Positions 24,491-34,499 of a DNA stretch of 64,000 bases are shown here, piece after piece. The DNA lies in NCBI RefSeq assembly GCF_040954645.1, contig NC_092807.1:2604001-2668000 (forward strand), given 5' to 3'. Numbering within the stretch: the first letter of the stretch is position 1; each line of letters opens with the position of its first letter. The notes beneath the pieces are model-generated. The model did not search any database. It was not told the origin of the DNA and saw nothing but the letters and a program-made list of their open reading frames with translations. This DNA is from Diabrotica undecimpunctata. Taxonomy: Eukaryota > Arthropoda > Insecta > Coleoptera > Chrysomelidae. Position numbers and translations under genes: made by a program.

Positions 24491-24884
24491 CGAGGTAGCC
24501 TCTTCCCTTTACGCATCACTTGGTGCCTCCTCAGAACGTGTTTTTGGCTAGGTATGTAGACATTGCATGTTTGCAGATGGATTTTCTTCACTAGCAGTAG
24601 TGATGGTCTAGGTTTCTAGCGAGGAGATTAAAGACTAGAAAGGAGCGGGTTAAGAGAAGCTTCAATCGAATAACTACATAAAAAATCTAAATAACAAACT
24701 GAAATAACTGAGAAATTTAGGACGCCCCTTAGCTGGAGAGGGGTTCTTGAAGACGGAGCAAATTCTAATATCGAAACAGTAAAGAAATGCTAAGGCTAAT
24801 GTTAAGGAAGGTTTCTAGTCATAAAAAGATTAGAAATATAAAGGCAGAAATACTTTTATATAATATATAATAGATGAGTCTTCT

Positions 24885-25035
24885 ACAGCTGACGCCGTTT
24901 CTCCCATCCTAATTTCCAGCGTTTTCCGTCTAGCGATCTTCAATTTCTGGTGGTAGTTGCATCTTCGACATCTTCTCTCCATGACCGTCTTCCATTACGG
25001 TCTACCTCGTTATCTTCTAGAGGACGGAGAAATAC
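24885..25035 (-). pseudogene. LINE ORF2 C-terminal fragment
   Basis: The minus strand reads DNEVDRNGRRSWREDVEDA and then, in another frame, DGKRWKLGMGE. This is a degraded version of the GRPRRxWREDVE...RW ending seen at 21405-21625. It is short, frameshifted and adjacent to a TA tract. Confidence 0.5.
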
Positions 25036-25048
25036 TTTTATTTTACAA

Positions 25049-25051
<3 letters not shown>

Positions 25052-25110
<59 letters not shown>
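25052..25110. repeat. (TA)n microsatellite
   Basis: Pure TA, directly abutting the acagggtg end of the following repeat. Confidence 0.95.
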
Positions 25111-25114
<4 letters not shown>

Positions 25115-25390
25115 GGTGAGTTTTTAGTGCGACATCGGTCAATAATTCCATTGTGGTACAAAATATCCAAAAAACAAGAAAAAATGTAAGCAATGATATT
25201 CTCCATACTTGAAAATTATGTGGAATTCTACAGGGTGAATAATAACTACGTGGTGCAGCAAACATACAATTTTTTAAATAGGATACCCTATATATTTTTT
25301 CATATTTATTATCCTCTCATAATTCTTGTTCTTATAATACTGTGCTTTGCATTACTATGCAAAGTATTTAACAAGTTATGACCCACAAGA
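25111..25390. repeat. Dispersed repeat, copy 1 (mariner-type acagggtg end)
   Basis: Starts acagggtgagttttt and shares about 280 bp with 59775-60060, with many point differences and small indels. The acagggtg start after TA matches the end motif of the mariner-type element at 44766, so both may be end fragments of related non-autonomous elements. Confidence 0.75.
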
Positions 25391-25477
25391 AAACTAAGTT
25401 CCCGTAGCTGGCTGTACACCACGTATCAAAACATTTATTTAAAAATCCTTTATAAAAGGTATATAATTAAAACACCC

Positions 25478-25540
25478 AATCGGGCTACATCACAAAACGT
25501 TTTCGGAATCCATATTCCATCATCAGTGTGTCTAGGTGTA
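25478..25540 (-). ncRNA. Hammerhead-ribozyme-like motif with a bulged base
   Basis: On the minus strand: CTGATGA at 25526-25520, one extra T, stem II GGAAT, loop ATGG, ATTCC, then GAAA at 25504-25501. Stem III is A-A, loop CG, T-T, and H17=T puts the cut between 25495 and 25494. Stem I is CACA with TGTG and then CTA with TAG. The extra T between core and stem II is a departure from consensus. Confidence 0.5.
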
Positions 25541-26365
25541 CATGCTTTGTGCAACTAAATATTTGGGTAAAAACCCGTTAACTGTTATTAATTTAAATTT
25601 AGGTTACATTATTGGATCTTATATGTTATGATGTTGAAGTTACAATTCCAATTGATAACATTGCAACGTACGACTCTACAGGAGGTTGCTGGTCCTGAGA
25701 CAAAGTCCTTACTTTGCTACTCGCAAAATCTACGAGAAATAAACAACTAATGGATGAGTGTCTGGAAAACTAAAAAAACAGGTACTTTCATCCGCAATGA
25801 TGGTGATGATGAGTAATTGTTTTTGATCCTTTTAAAACCACTGGAAACATCACAGTCATCAAGCTGTTCGTGCAACTGCTTGACGATAAAATATTTTAGC
25901 AGCATTGTTGATCGGTCAGTGTCAAATTTTAAAAATTTAATAAATAGTCTGTACCGAAAACCTGATATATTTTTTTTAAAGACAAGGTTTTTTTTAACTT
26001 GGCTAAAGTGCAAAACTCGCCCAAGAACCTTCCTCCTTTATCTGGGATAGGACCTGTCAACAAGAGCATTGAGGTAGTAAATTTATTCAATGATCTGGTG
26101 GGCAGAGTTAAAAAACCTCGACTTGCCGAGATATAAAACTACTAAATATACAAAAAGACAAATAATATACTTCTTTACCCACACACAATTTTAATCACAT
26201 TATACAGAATGTTCTACGACATAACACTAAGTGAAATTAAAGGCCTTTATAATATACGAAGGACAAAAGTTTCGAAATTGCTAACTTCCTGATAAATTAA
26301 CTTCCATATATTAGATCCAACTTAACTGCGCGTTTAAAAAACAACGAATGACACCACAAAAAGAT
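25541..26365. other. No confident feature
   Basis: Short open frames on both strands at 25747-26050 overlap each other and match nothing I know. Confidence 0.4.
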
Positions 26366-27100
26366 AAAAGTAAAACTAAAAAATTACAAAAAAAAAGAAA
26401 TTCGCGTAGAGATTTTATTTTTCTCGGGAAGGACGCTACACAAAGAGTCAAGATAACTGATATGCCAGAAAAAAGATTCAGTGTTATCTATACCACCCTT
26501 AGGTTTCTGCCGAAACATCGCAGTCGATAGGCGTCGGATATCGCTGTGGAACGAGCGCCGGCGACTGGGTAATCACTGAAGGTTTTTCCGGGAATACCAT
26601 TTACCAGCTGTGTGTGAGTATCTGTGGGGGCAAATTTTGAATATAGTAAGGAAGAAAAATTGAACCTTGTTTTATTTATTATTATTATTATTATTTTCTA
26701 TACCACTTTTACTAAGAAAACTAAGAAATTACAAAAAAGAAAAGAAATTCACGTACTCAGAAGACTCCATAACTTTCTGAAATTGCTAAAATGTTTAGAA
26801 TATTTTATTTTTCTGGAGAAAAACGCTACACAAAGAGCCGAGATAACTGATATTCTAGAAGAAAGATTCAGTGCCATCTACAATAGTCTTAGGTTTCTAC
26901 CAAGACATTTAGGCGTCGAATATCACCGTGAAACGAGCACCAGCGACTAGGTTGTCACTGAAGATTTTTTCTAGAATACCTTTTACCAGCTGTGTGTGAG
27001 TATATGTGGAGGAACTTCAAAAGTCGAGATATCTGATATTCCAGAAGAAAGATTCAGTGTTATCTATACCACCCTTAGGTTTCTGCCGAAACATTTAAAT
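26366..27100. repeat. Diverged tandem repeat, period about 390 bp, 2.2 copies
   Basis: The block from gctacacaaagag is at 26435 and again at 26825. Both copies continue with a hairpin-forming stretch (gataactgat ... attcagtgttatc in the first), then cttaggtttct and ccagctgtgtgtgagtat. A third partial copy (27022-27100) stops at ccgaaacattt. It is non-coding. Confidence 0.75.
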
Positions 27101-27129
27101 AAAATTTAAGTAAAATACTTAAAATATAT

Positions 27130-27135
27130 TTTAAT
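27130..27135 (-). terminator. Poly(A) signal ATTAAA for the secreted-protein gene
   Basis: ATTAAA on the minus strand, about 46 nt downstream of the stop codon at 27182-27184. Confidence 0.4.
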
Positions 27136-27181
27136 AATCATATAAACGTATAAAATAGTTGAAACAAATTATAACACTTAT

Positions 27182-27837
27182 TTACAAATCATAATCTCTT
27201 CTAATTTTGACGGCAAGTATACCCAAAAAGTCCTTAGCGTTTTCGACAACTTCAATGATGCCGTCCCTGAATTCGTTTATGTCTTCTCTCAGATTTGGTG
27301 GAAATTCTAAGGGTAGAGCTTGAATGATCACGTCAGCCATGTCCTCGCTATCCACTTTCTGCACTTCTTCCAATAAATCAACGGCTATTCTAGCTACTTC
27401 CTTCTCGAGTTCATTCCAACTACCCCTGACTTTTTCTATCCATTCCACGAAGTTCTTAAGCAGCTGCTCTAACGCCTCGATGACTAAATTATCCTCACGA
27501 TCATCCCTCAGAATGCCGAATCTTTCTTTAATTTCGACCATTTCTCTTAAATAATCGATGGTCTTTTTTGCAGAATCGGCCAGAAAATCGAAGGCGTTCC
27601 TGCTGGTTGATAAAATTTGCTCAGTACTGTTTTTGATACCGTCGTTTAGGATATCAATAATTAATTTAAGTTCTTCGAATGCCCTCGGGGAAATATCTCT
27701 TGGAGTTTTTTTCAGCTCTTCCTTGTACGTATTTATTAATTCTTCAAGAACTTTGTTTTGTCTAAGATTGAATCCGGGTAATTTGAGTGCTGTTGGAAGG
27801 TTTACCGACTGTGTGATGCTGGCAAAGCATAAAAGTC
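27182..27837 (-). CDS. Terminal coding exon of a putative secreted, all-helical protein of unknown function
   Basis: I do not recognise the family. The exon codes about 218 residues to a TAA at 27182-27184. Just before it, ttttgctgtttcag (to 27838) is a good 3' splice site. The frame has no ATG between that site and the upstream stop, so Met and the start of the signal peptide should come from an upstream exon that I could not locate. The junction splits a codon (phase 1). The exon opens GLLCFASITQSV, the end of a signal peptide. The mature part has no Cys and is rich in Glu, Asp, Lys, Leu and Ile with heptad-like spacing (residues 20-215), so amphipathic helices are expected. Codon use and the lack of lesions set it apart from the surrounding transposon debris. 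Confidence 0.65.
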
Positions 27838-27947
27838 CTGAAACAGCAAAAATGTACAAAAACACCAAGAGAATGCAATATTTAGCTAAATAGAGTCAAA
27901 AATAATTTGAAAAAGACAGAAAAGATTTGATTTCACGTTCAAAGCGT

Positions 27948-28007
27948 CTATGTATCTATTGATGCGTATTTCGACTGAAAAAGTCTCATCAGAATAGTTA
28001 TTCATAG
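27948..28007 (-). ncRNA. Hammerhead ribozyme, type I (dimer copy 1)
   Basis: Minus strand: CTGATGA at 27992-27986, stem II GACT, loop TTTTC, AGTC, GAAA at 27972-27969. Stem III is AT, loop ACGC, AT, and H17=C places the cut between 27961 and 27960. Stem I is CTATT with AATAG, an internal loop, then CTATG with CATAG. Every core base is consensus. Confidence 0.85.
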
Positions 28008-28349
28008 CCGTTCTTAACGTGAAAAATAATCTTCTCTGTCTTATACGGAAGCAACAATAACATGGCTTCGTTATGGACGCAATAGCGACATCTGATAGAA
28101 AAATCGGTAAGATAGTTTCGAAACAAATTCAGATTTCTGCTTTAATCTGGAGCCTTCTAAAAATTGCAAGACATGGCCAGACGATGATAAAGATGTTAAT
28201 AGAGACATGGGGAATATAAAATTTGTATTCCACGACATGTCTATTCATCTAAGCAGAAATCCTTAACGAATTTGTTTCTCGTACTCATACAGAGTAGATC
28301 CGAATAAAATGAAAAAGACAGAAAAGATTTGATTTCACGTTCAAAGCGT

Positions 28350-28409
28350 CTATATATCTATTGATACGTATTTCAACTTAAAAAGTCTCATCAGAATAGC
28401 TATTCATAG
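28350..28409 (-). ncRNA. Hammerhead ribozyme, type I (dimer copy 2)
   Basis: Same fold as copy 1: CTGATGA at 28094+300 (28394-28388), stem II GACT, loop TTTTA, AGTT (one G-U pair), GAAA at 28374-28371, stem III AT-ACGT-AT, H17=C, cut between 28363 and 28362, stem I CTATT with AATAG. The stem II change keeps pairing, which suggests selection or a young copy. Confidence 0.8.
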
Positions 28410-28625
28410 CCGTTCTTAACGTGAAAAATAATCTTCTCTGTCTTATAAGGAAGCAACAATAACATGAAGAAATAACATGAAAAATAATTCTATTTAGCAA
28501 AAATGACAAGTAATGATTATATAGTTATATAGGATAATGGCTTTTGAGTGAACTTAAGTAATAATAAGGCCCTCTATGTTAAAAAATCGGTTGCCTGTAA
28601 AGTCAGTTTTACGGGCGAAGATTTT

Positions 28626-29116
28626 ACGTGACAACGTCTTTTTCTCGGTAGAATATTTATTGATATGAATATTATTAAATTGCACAATAGGAACAAGGAA
28701 TTGAATGAAAATAAGAATTGCACAAATTTTAACTATAGAAATATATTTTGTTTACTAAAACATTGTACATGTAAACTTAAACTTAACTAATTTCTATTTG
28801 AGTGATTTTGTTGAGGATAGGACGATGATAGGAGAAATATGAAATGAAAGGAAGTATTTCTGCTGTAATGTGTCTTGAACGCCAAGAACACTCGAGAAAG
28901 ACAGAGACACAAGCACGCACCGATTCAACGCGCCTAATTCTCTAGTGCTGCGCGCGCAGCGGACCGATCATGTTTGAGTGGGAGAGAGACGCAAGGCATT
29001 CGCCGGTCCGGCGGGCCTCTCTCTCATTCGGTGACTCATCGTAACAGACGTGAGCGGGCGTTACACTTTTTCATGAATGACTCCGAGCCACAACCTAATT
29101 TAAGACGTTGTCACGT
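28626..29116. repeat. Non-coding unit bounded by 15-bp inverted repeats
   Basis: acgtgacaacgtctt at 28626-28640 is the exact complement of 29102-29116. The interior contains a locally GC-rich stretch (28890-29070, with gcgcgcgc). Its 62-codon plus-strand frame has no family resemblance. It may be a non-autonomous DNA element or foldback. Confidence 0.5.
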
Positions 29117-29649
29117 CAAAAAACATTTGGTAACTGAAACATATAAAGTGTTTAAGTTCTAAGTTTATGAATGTTGGGAAGATGGAGAGAGAGTTGATTA
29201 ATTAGTAATCAGTTTTCATGAAATATTAAAAACCACCAAAATTGACTATATTTACCTAAAAGAGCAATTTGTGTTGTATTGTTTTTACGATAGGGAATAA
29301 TAGGTGAAGAAGAGACTGATATGTCCGAAAGTCCGAAAGCATAACCTAAGAAAAACATGTGAAGATAAGGAAAAATGAAGTATACTATAAATGAAAATAG
29401 GGAGGATGGTGATTTTACTTAAGCAGTTACGTTGAAAATGGTGTAAATGTTAATGTAGTATTGTATATAATAAATATAAGTTCTGCTGTGTGTTTTGGCT
29501 TTAAATGAATCCTGGAATGATCTTGGTATGTGAATGAAAAAATAGGACAAGGTATAGTCGAGAATGTCGTGGGATATGGTCTTGGCAGAAGAAAAAAACA
29601 TATCCAGGCGCAGATGTCTTCTCAGATCATAGTCTATTGGTTGCAAATA
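29117..29649. other. No recognised feature
   Basis: AT-rich; no frame or repeat that I can support. Confidence 0.45.
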
Positions 29650-29959
29650 TGATTATATGACTCAAAATAATTCATAAGAAAATGAGGCCCAAGATAGATA
29701 TAAGAGTACTAAAAGAAAATGACAGCCAGAAAAAAGTAAAAACAAATATTATTAAAAATTTTGTGAAAATAGTTGGAGACAATACTAGAGGCATAAAAGA
29801 ACAGTGGAACGAAATGAAGACATCTATTACCACAATTTCGCATGAATATCTAAAATCAAAAAGAGAAAAGAAGCAAGAATGGATGACAGATGATGGAAGA
29901 GCGAAGAAAATTAAAAGGTCGAAATGACAACGAATACAAAAAGTTGCAAAATTATATTA
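29650..29959 (+). pseudogene. LINE remnant, left half: end of endonuclease and linker
   Basis: Just upstream, GADVFSDHSLLVA (about 29603-29641) is the conserved SDH block ending an APE endonuclease. The linker follows (MRPKIDIRVLKEN, then KEQWNEMKTSITT, then KKQEWMTDDG). It breaks at the target site of the LINE copy B insertion and resumes at 32560. Confidence 0.7.
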
Positions 29960-30002
29960 CTACTATTACTAAGGATTTCCACAGTTTTCACTGTCTTCCT
30001 TC

Positions 30003-32215
30003 ACTCAACCGTTTTCTCCAATTTTCCCTGTCATTCTAGTCTCCATCTCGCAGGGTTCTTTTCTCCATAGCCTCGTCGATTTCATCTCTGAATGACCTTC
30101 GGGGTCTTCCTCTCTTTCTTCTTTTAATCGGGCTCCATTCTGTGATTTTGTTTATCCAGCGTCCTCTGTCCGCTCTTCTGACGTGGCCGTACCAGGATAG
30201 TCTCTTCTCCTCTATATAGTCGATTATGTCTGATTGCACTCCCATTCTCCGCTTAATCTCTGCGTTTTCAATTCTGTCTCTTTTTGTAAGTCTACAGCTT
30301 CTCCTCAGGAACTCCATTTCTACTGCTCTTATTCTACCTCTATTTCTCTTGTTTATTGTCCAGTTTTCGGACCCATATGTCAGGATACTTCTTGTCGGGG
30401 TATTATATATTCTCTTTTTTGTCTTTATCGTAATGTTCTTATCCCACAACACTGAGTTTAGTTGTCTTATACAGTTTCTTGTTTGTCTCAGTCTGTTGTT
30501 TATATCTTCTTCTGTTGTTCCCTGGTTCGATATTATGGTTCCTAAATACTTGAATTTATCTGTTCCATTTATTTGTCTTCCCTCGTCTATCTCTAGGTTT
30601 CTCATATCCTTGTTTTCTGTTGTTAGGTATTCGGTTTTCTCTAAGTTTATTTCAATTCCGTTGTTTTTATATTCTTCTTCTAGTTTTCTGAGCATAAAGC
30701 TGAGATCTTCTTCATCTTGTGCGATGACTACTTGATCGTCGGCAAAACTTAAGGTGTATAGGTATTCGTCTCTTACTGGTATGCCCATTCCTTCGCACTT
30801 TCTCCTCCATGGTTTGAGTGTCTTTTCCAAGAATATTTTAAACAGAGTAGGGGACATAGCACAGCCTTGTAGAAGTCCTTTTGTCGTCTTAAATGCATTG
30901 TAGGCTTTATTTCCACATTTAATAGCTACTTTGTTTTCTTTGTATAGTGCTTTAACCGCTTTTATTAGTGTTTGTCGGATTCCGAGATCATTCATTGCTT
31001 CCCATAATTTGACTCTAGGTATTGAGTCATATGCTTTCTTTAGATCAACAAAGGCCAGATGGACCGGTCTACCTTTTGCCATTTTCTTCTCTATTAGTTG
31101 TTCTAATGTGTACGTATGATCTAGGCATGATTTTCCTACTGTGAACCCTGCTTGGTCTTCTCCAATTTTTCCTATTATTTCAGTTTCTAGTTTTTCTCTA
31201 ATAATTTTCCCGTAAAGTCTACCTACCGACGATATTATACTAATTCCTCTATAGTTTTCACATTTTTTCCTGTTTCCTTTCTTATGTATGGATGTGATGT
31301 ATGCTTGTGTCCATTCCGCAGGTATTTCTTCTCCATTTAGTCCTCTTTCGAACATTCTATGTAGCATGCGGAATAACTTTTTCGTTCCGTTTTTAATTAG
31401 TTCGTTTGGTATTCCTCCGGGTTCTTTGGCTTTTTTGTTCTTCAATGTCTTGATTGCTCTCTTAACTTCTGCCAGGCTTATTTCTATCTGGTCGTATGCC
31501 CCATTTCCTGCATGTTCTATATTCTCTTCCTAAAATTGGGGACGGTTTTCTGTAAGTAGTTCTACGTAGTATTCTTGCCACTCGTTTTCACTAATTTTGC
31601 CGATCTGGGTTTTCTCTGTCTTATTTCGTTGAAGTGCTTTTAATATTCGCCATGATTCTGAATTTCTCGTTCCTCCGATATGTCGTTCTATCTCTGTGCA
31701 TGCTTGTTCCCATCGTTCGTTCTTTTCATTTGTTACTCTTTTCTTTACCTCTCTGTTTTTCGCTCTATATAGGTCTAAGTCTTCCTGTTTTTTGGTGTTT
31801 AGGTATTTTATGTGTAGTTTTTTCTTTTCTTTTATGCATTTCAATGTGTCTTCCCTTAATTTGATATTCTGATGGGTGTTCCTTTGGTCGTCTTCTCCAA
31901 GAGCTTCTAAGGCCGCTGAAATCAGGCAGGTTTTTATATGTTCATGCATTTCATCTAACGTGTCATATCTGAATTCTTCTAGTTTTTGGTCTAGTCTTCT
32001 TTTGTATAAATCTTTTATTGATTCTTCCTGCAATAGATGTAATTTGAGCCTGTTTTCGTTTATTGTCGTTCCCGTTGTAACAATCGATGTATGTTTTTGT
32101 TTTGTCCAGATATAGGGGAATTCCATCCATGCCACCACAAGTTTGTGATCTGTTCCACACTCTGCCCCTCTTTTCACTCTGGTGTCTTTCACTTTGATGG
32201 CGATGGATGGATCGC
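30003..32215 (-). pseudogene. LINE ORF2 (endonuclease end, linker, reverse transcriptase), nearly intact
   Basis: Reading leftwards: end of the APE domain with GAECGTDHKLVVA (about 32150), a charged linker (32000-31560), then the reverse transcriptase. Key blocks are EWTQAYITSIHKKG, YRGISIISS, DQAGFTVGKSCLDH, HLAFVDLKKAYDSIPR, GLLQGCAMSPTLF and SFADDQVVIA (catalytic Asp pair at about 30745). The C-terminus has HVRRADRGRW and KRGRPRRSFRDEIDE. Only two stops are seen: one near 31530 in the linker, and TAG in place of a Trp codon at 30036. The domain order is normal; its loss of function comes mainly from the 5' inversion. Confidence 0.85.
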
Positions 32216-32333
32216 CTTTGATGGATAACGAACAATTGGCAGAAATGAAAAATTTTAAAATTAATCCCCGGGTGGCAATCCACACCTCCGAAGGAGGGAG
32301 CCCCATCGGATACGGGGGGGGGGCACTTCTGCT

Positions 32334-32557
32334 TTGAGTTCAACAAACCCGGCTTCGAAACTCAACCGAAGACAAAGACAGAGAAAACTAAGAATAGGCA
32401 CATGGAATGTGCAGGGCTGGAGAACAAAAGCCAGTGAAGTAACATCAGAATTCGAAAAGATGAGTCTCGATATCCTCGTCACAACGGAAACAAAAAAGAA
32501 AGGAAACTGCACGGAAAAAATAGGGGAACTAATCCATTGTTGGAGCGGAGTAGAAAA
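32334..32557 (+). pseudogene. Inverted 5' end of LINE copy B: start of APE endonuclease
   Basis: RKLRIGTWNVQGWRTKASEV (from about 32383) is the first conserved block of an APE-type LINE endonuclease, followed by LDILVTTETKKKGN, with the Glu that coordinates metal. Upstream is a GC-richer leader with a G run at 32316-32325. It ends abruptly at the target duplication (32560). The rest of the endonuclease is missing. Confidence 0.8.
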
Positions 32558-32559
32558 AA

Positions 32560-32935
32560 AAAATTATATTAAAGGAGATAAAAGGAGCAAAAGAAGCACG
32601 GCTGACGGAGAAATGTACGGAAATTGAAACACTACAACGCAAACATGACGATTTCCATATGCACAAAAAAATTAAAGAGGTACAACCAAATACCAGAAAA
32701 TAACGCAATACAGACATATTTGTAGACATTGAAGGCCATATTTTGACTACCATTGAAGATAAATTACGAAAATGGAAAGAATATATGCCAGAATTATATG
32801 AAGATGCAGCACGAAGACCGACTGAAATAAACAATCCCTACGGCCCAGAAATAACAAACGAAAAAGTAACTATGGCCATTAAGCGGATTAAAGATGGAAA
32901 CTCACTAGGACATGATAAGGTGCATTCATGAATAA
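32560..32935 (+). pseudogene. LINE remnant, right half of the copy split by copy B
   Basis: Continues the linker from 29959: KEIKGAKEARLTEKCTEIE, then HMHKKIKEVQ, then DKLRKWKEYMPELYEDAAR and PEITNEKVTMAIKRIKDG. The last block is the standard approach to the reverse transcriptase. A few stops interrupt it. It ends at about 32930, joined to unrelated pogo-like sequence. Confidence 0.7.
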
Positions 32936-33322
32936 ATGAAAATAGAAAAGCTAAGAAGAGAGTCCAATTTGTCAATGACGATAATACAGATTCAGAGGAG
33001 GATGAAATAGATATTTCCCTTGAGAGTGACAGTGATAGTGGAGAGTATGAATAAGATCTTCCTATTTTAAATCCAAATTTGTTTAGTACCCAAGGTTTTA
33101 ACCCTAACGTAGAAGATTATGTCCTCGTAGAATTTCATCCACCAAAGTCAGTGGTATATTTTGTGGGAAAATATTACAGATAAAACAAGATGGGGAATAT
33201 TGCATATCATTTTTAAGACTTAAGGATAAATATAGTGAGCAGTTTGTTATGCCCAATGTTCCTGATATAGCTTCCGTCAACAAGAAAGATGATGTGCCGG
33301 GACCAAAACTATGTGGCAGCAC
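32936..33322 (+). pseudogene. C-terminal fragment of a pogo/Jerky-like transposase
   Basis: An acidic stretch (DNTDSEEDEIDISLESDSDS) is followed by VEDYVLVEFHPPKSVVYF and, after a frameshift, KILQIKQDGEYCISFLRL and PNVPDIASVN. This tail is typical of insect DDE_1 transposases of the pogo/Jerky type, in which it follows the catalytic core. The core itself is absent. A TAA at about 33051 and one frameshift show decay. Confidence 0.5.
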
Positions 33323-34499
33323 AAAACGACAACAATGCTATAATGCGTTTACAGTGTCTTTTTCTTTAATAAATATCAGATAGGAATTATACCTATCTTC
33401 AGTTTTATTGTCCTTTTCAACTATTCTTGTGCTTTTAAACAATAAAAATTTGAAATCTTATTATAGTTTCTGTAAACCTAATTTTTATTAGCTATGTTTA
33501 TAATAAAGAAGTTTGGTTCAAATGCAGCACTAGTTCATTGTGTACGACCCGTGGGACACAATGAACCAAAGACACTTAAAAGAAGAAAACTATATTAACT
33601 CAAAAACATTATACTTTATTGATAATCGAATTATGTGTAATATATTACAAATATGTGTTTCTTATACTCGTATAATTTCGTGTTTCTAGGTTAAAAGGCG
33701 ACTGATCTAGACAATTTTAAATTTTGGATGGTTCATTGTTGAACACATGACCCTAAACTATTATTTTCTTTTTTATTTAACCTAATAGTCTTCTTAATTT
33801 TAGAAACTTGTCTTTCTCTTATTTTGGCCAGTAAAGTATCTAAACTGACATGTTGATTGTTTTCACCCATTGGATACAAAATATTGCGAATTTCAAATTT
33901 TTCTCCATCAGGTAAATCAATGCTCCTAGAATGTTTACGAGTTGTGACATGAGTATCTTAGTCTTCATTACAGTTTTTAGCTTACTTTCACTTATCTCGA
34001 GTGCGTCAAAACGCGTTAATTTATACATAATAATGACTTTAAAGGTCCACTATTGTCTCTTTCTATGGTAAAGTATTTATGCACATTTGCAATTAATTCA
34101 TCAATATCCACCTTACGTCTAAGCATGATGGTCACTTGAAAGTACACGTTTGAATTACAACATACCGAGTTTAGATCAATATGACAGAAACTTTCTAACT
34201 GCTGTGCTTGAGAGGTAAAATATAATATAACCCCTTACAAAGATTCTAAACACATTAAGCAAATTAGCCTAATTATCATTCGGAATGCCGATTGTAATTT
34301 AATTTTGTTTGATAAAAAGTTTAGAAATGGTTGGAAACCGTACAGAAACAAATTAAAATGTTTTCCACAATTTTTTGATTTTTAGTACAAGTATTTTCAT
34401 TTGAAAATAAAAAGTTGGATATATTTACGAAAACCCCAACATTAACCTGTAATCGCAGACGTCTCAAAAACGGTACACTCTAACAGGCATATTTATGGT
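33323..34499. other. No confident feature
   Basis: A 10-bp-arm hairpin (ttcattgtgt ... acacaatgaa) lies at about 33536-33567. A 62-codon minus-strand frame at 33840-34028 matches nothing I can name. Confidence 0.4.

Larger units (their letters stand above)
27909..28466 (-). mobile_element. Tandem dimer of a 402-bp hammerhead repeat (retrozyme-like)
   Basis: A block of about 158 bp at 27909-28068 recurs at 28311-28466 in direct orientation; each block holds one hammerhead motif on the minus strand. The two predicted cleavage points (27961/27960 and 28363/28362) are 402 nt apart. Outside each core the flanks are complementary for about 45 bp (gacagaaaagatt with aatcttctctgtc; cacgtt with aacgtg), which extends stem I into a rod. 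Tandem copies bounded by self-cleavage sites are the defining layout of animal retrozymes, which give circular RNAs. It lies upstream of the secreted-protein exon. Confidence 0.75.
29960..32559 (-). mobile_element. LINE copy B with 5' inversion and 12-bp target duplication
   Basis: aaaattatatta occurs at both 29948-29959 and 32560-32571 and is the target-site duplication. The 3' portion (29960 to about 32230) is on the minus strand and carries the linker and reverse transcriptase. The remaining part (about 32240-32559) is the element's own 5' end in plus orientation, with the 5' UTR next to the joint and the endonuclease start reading away from it. This arrangement is what twin priming produces. 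The reverse transcriptase part is nearly identical to copy A. Confidence 0.88.

Noticed and set aside
24480..24560. Minus-strand ctgaggag resembling a hammerhead core
   Set aside because: Stem II does not pair properly and GAAA is replaced by GTAAA; no stem I partner.
25747..26050. Overlapping frames on both strands
   Set aside because: They mirror each other and match nothing.
33840..34028. 62-codon minus-strand frame
   Set aside because: No family resemblance and no neighbouring coding signal in the same frame.
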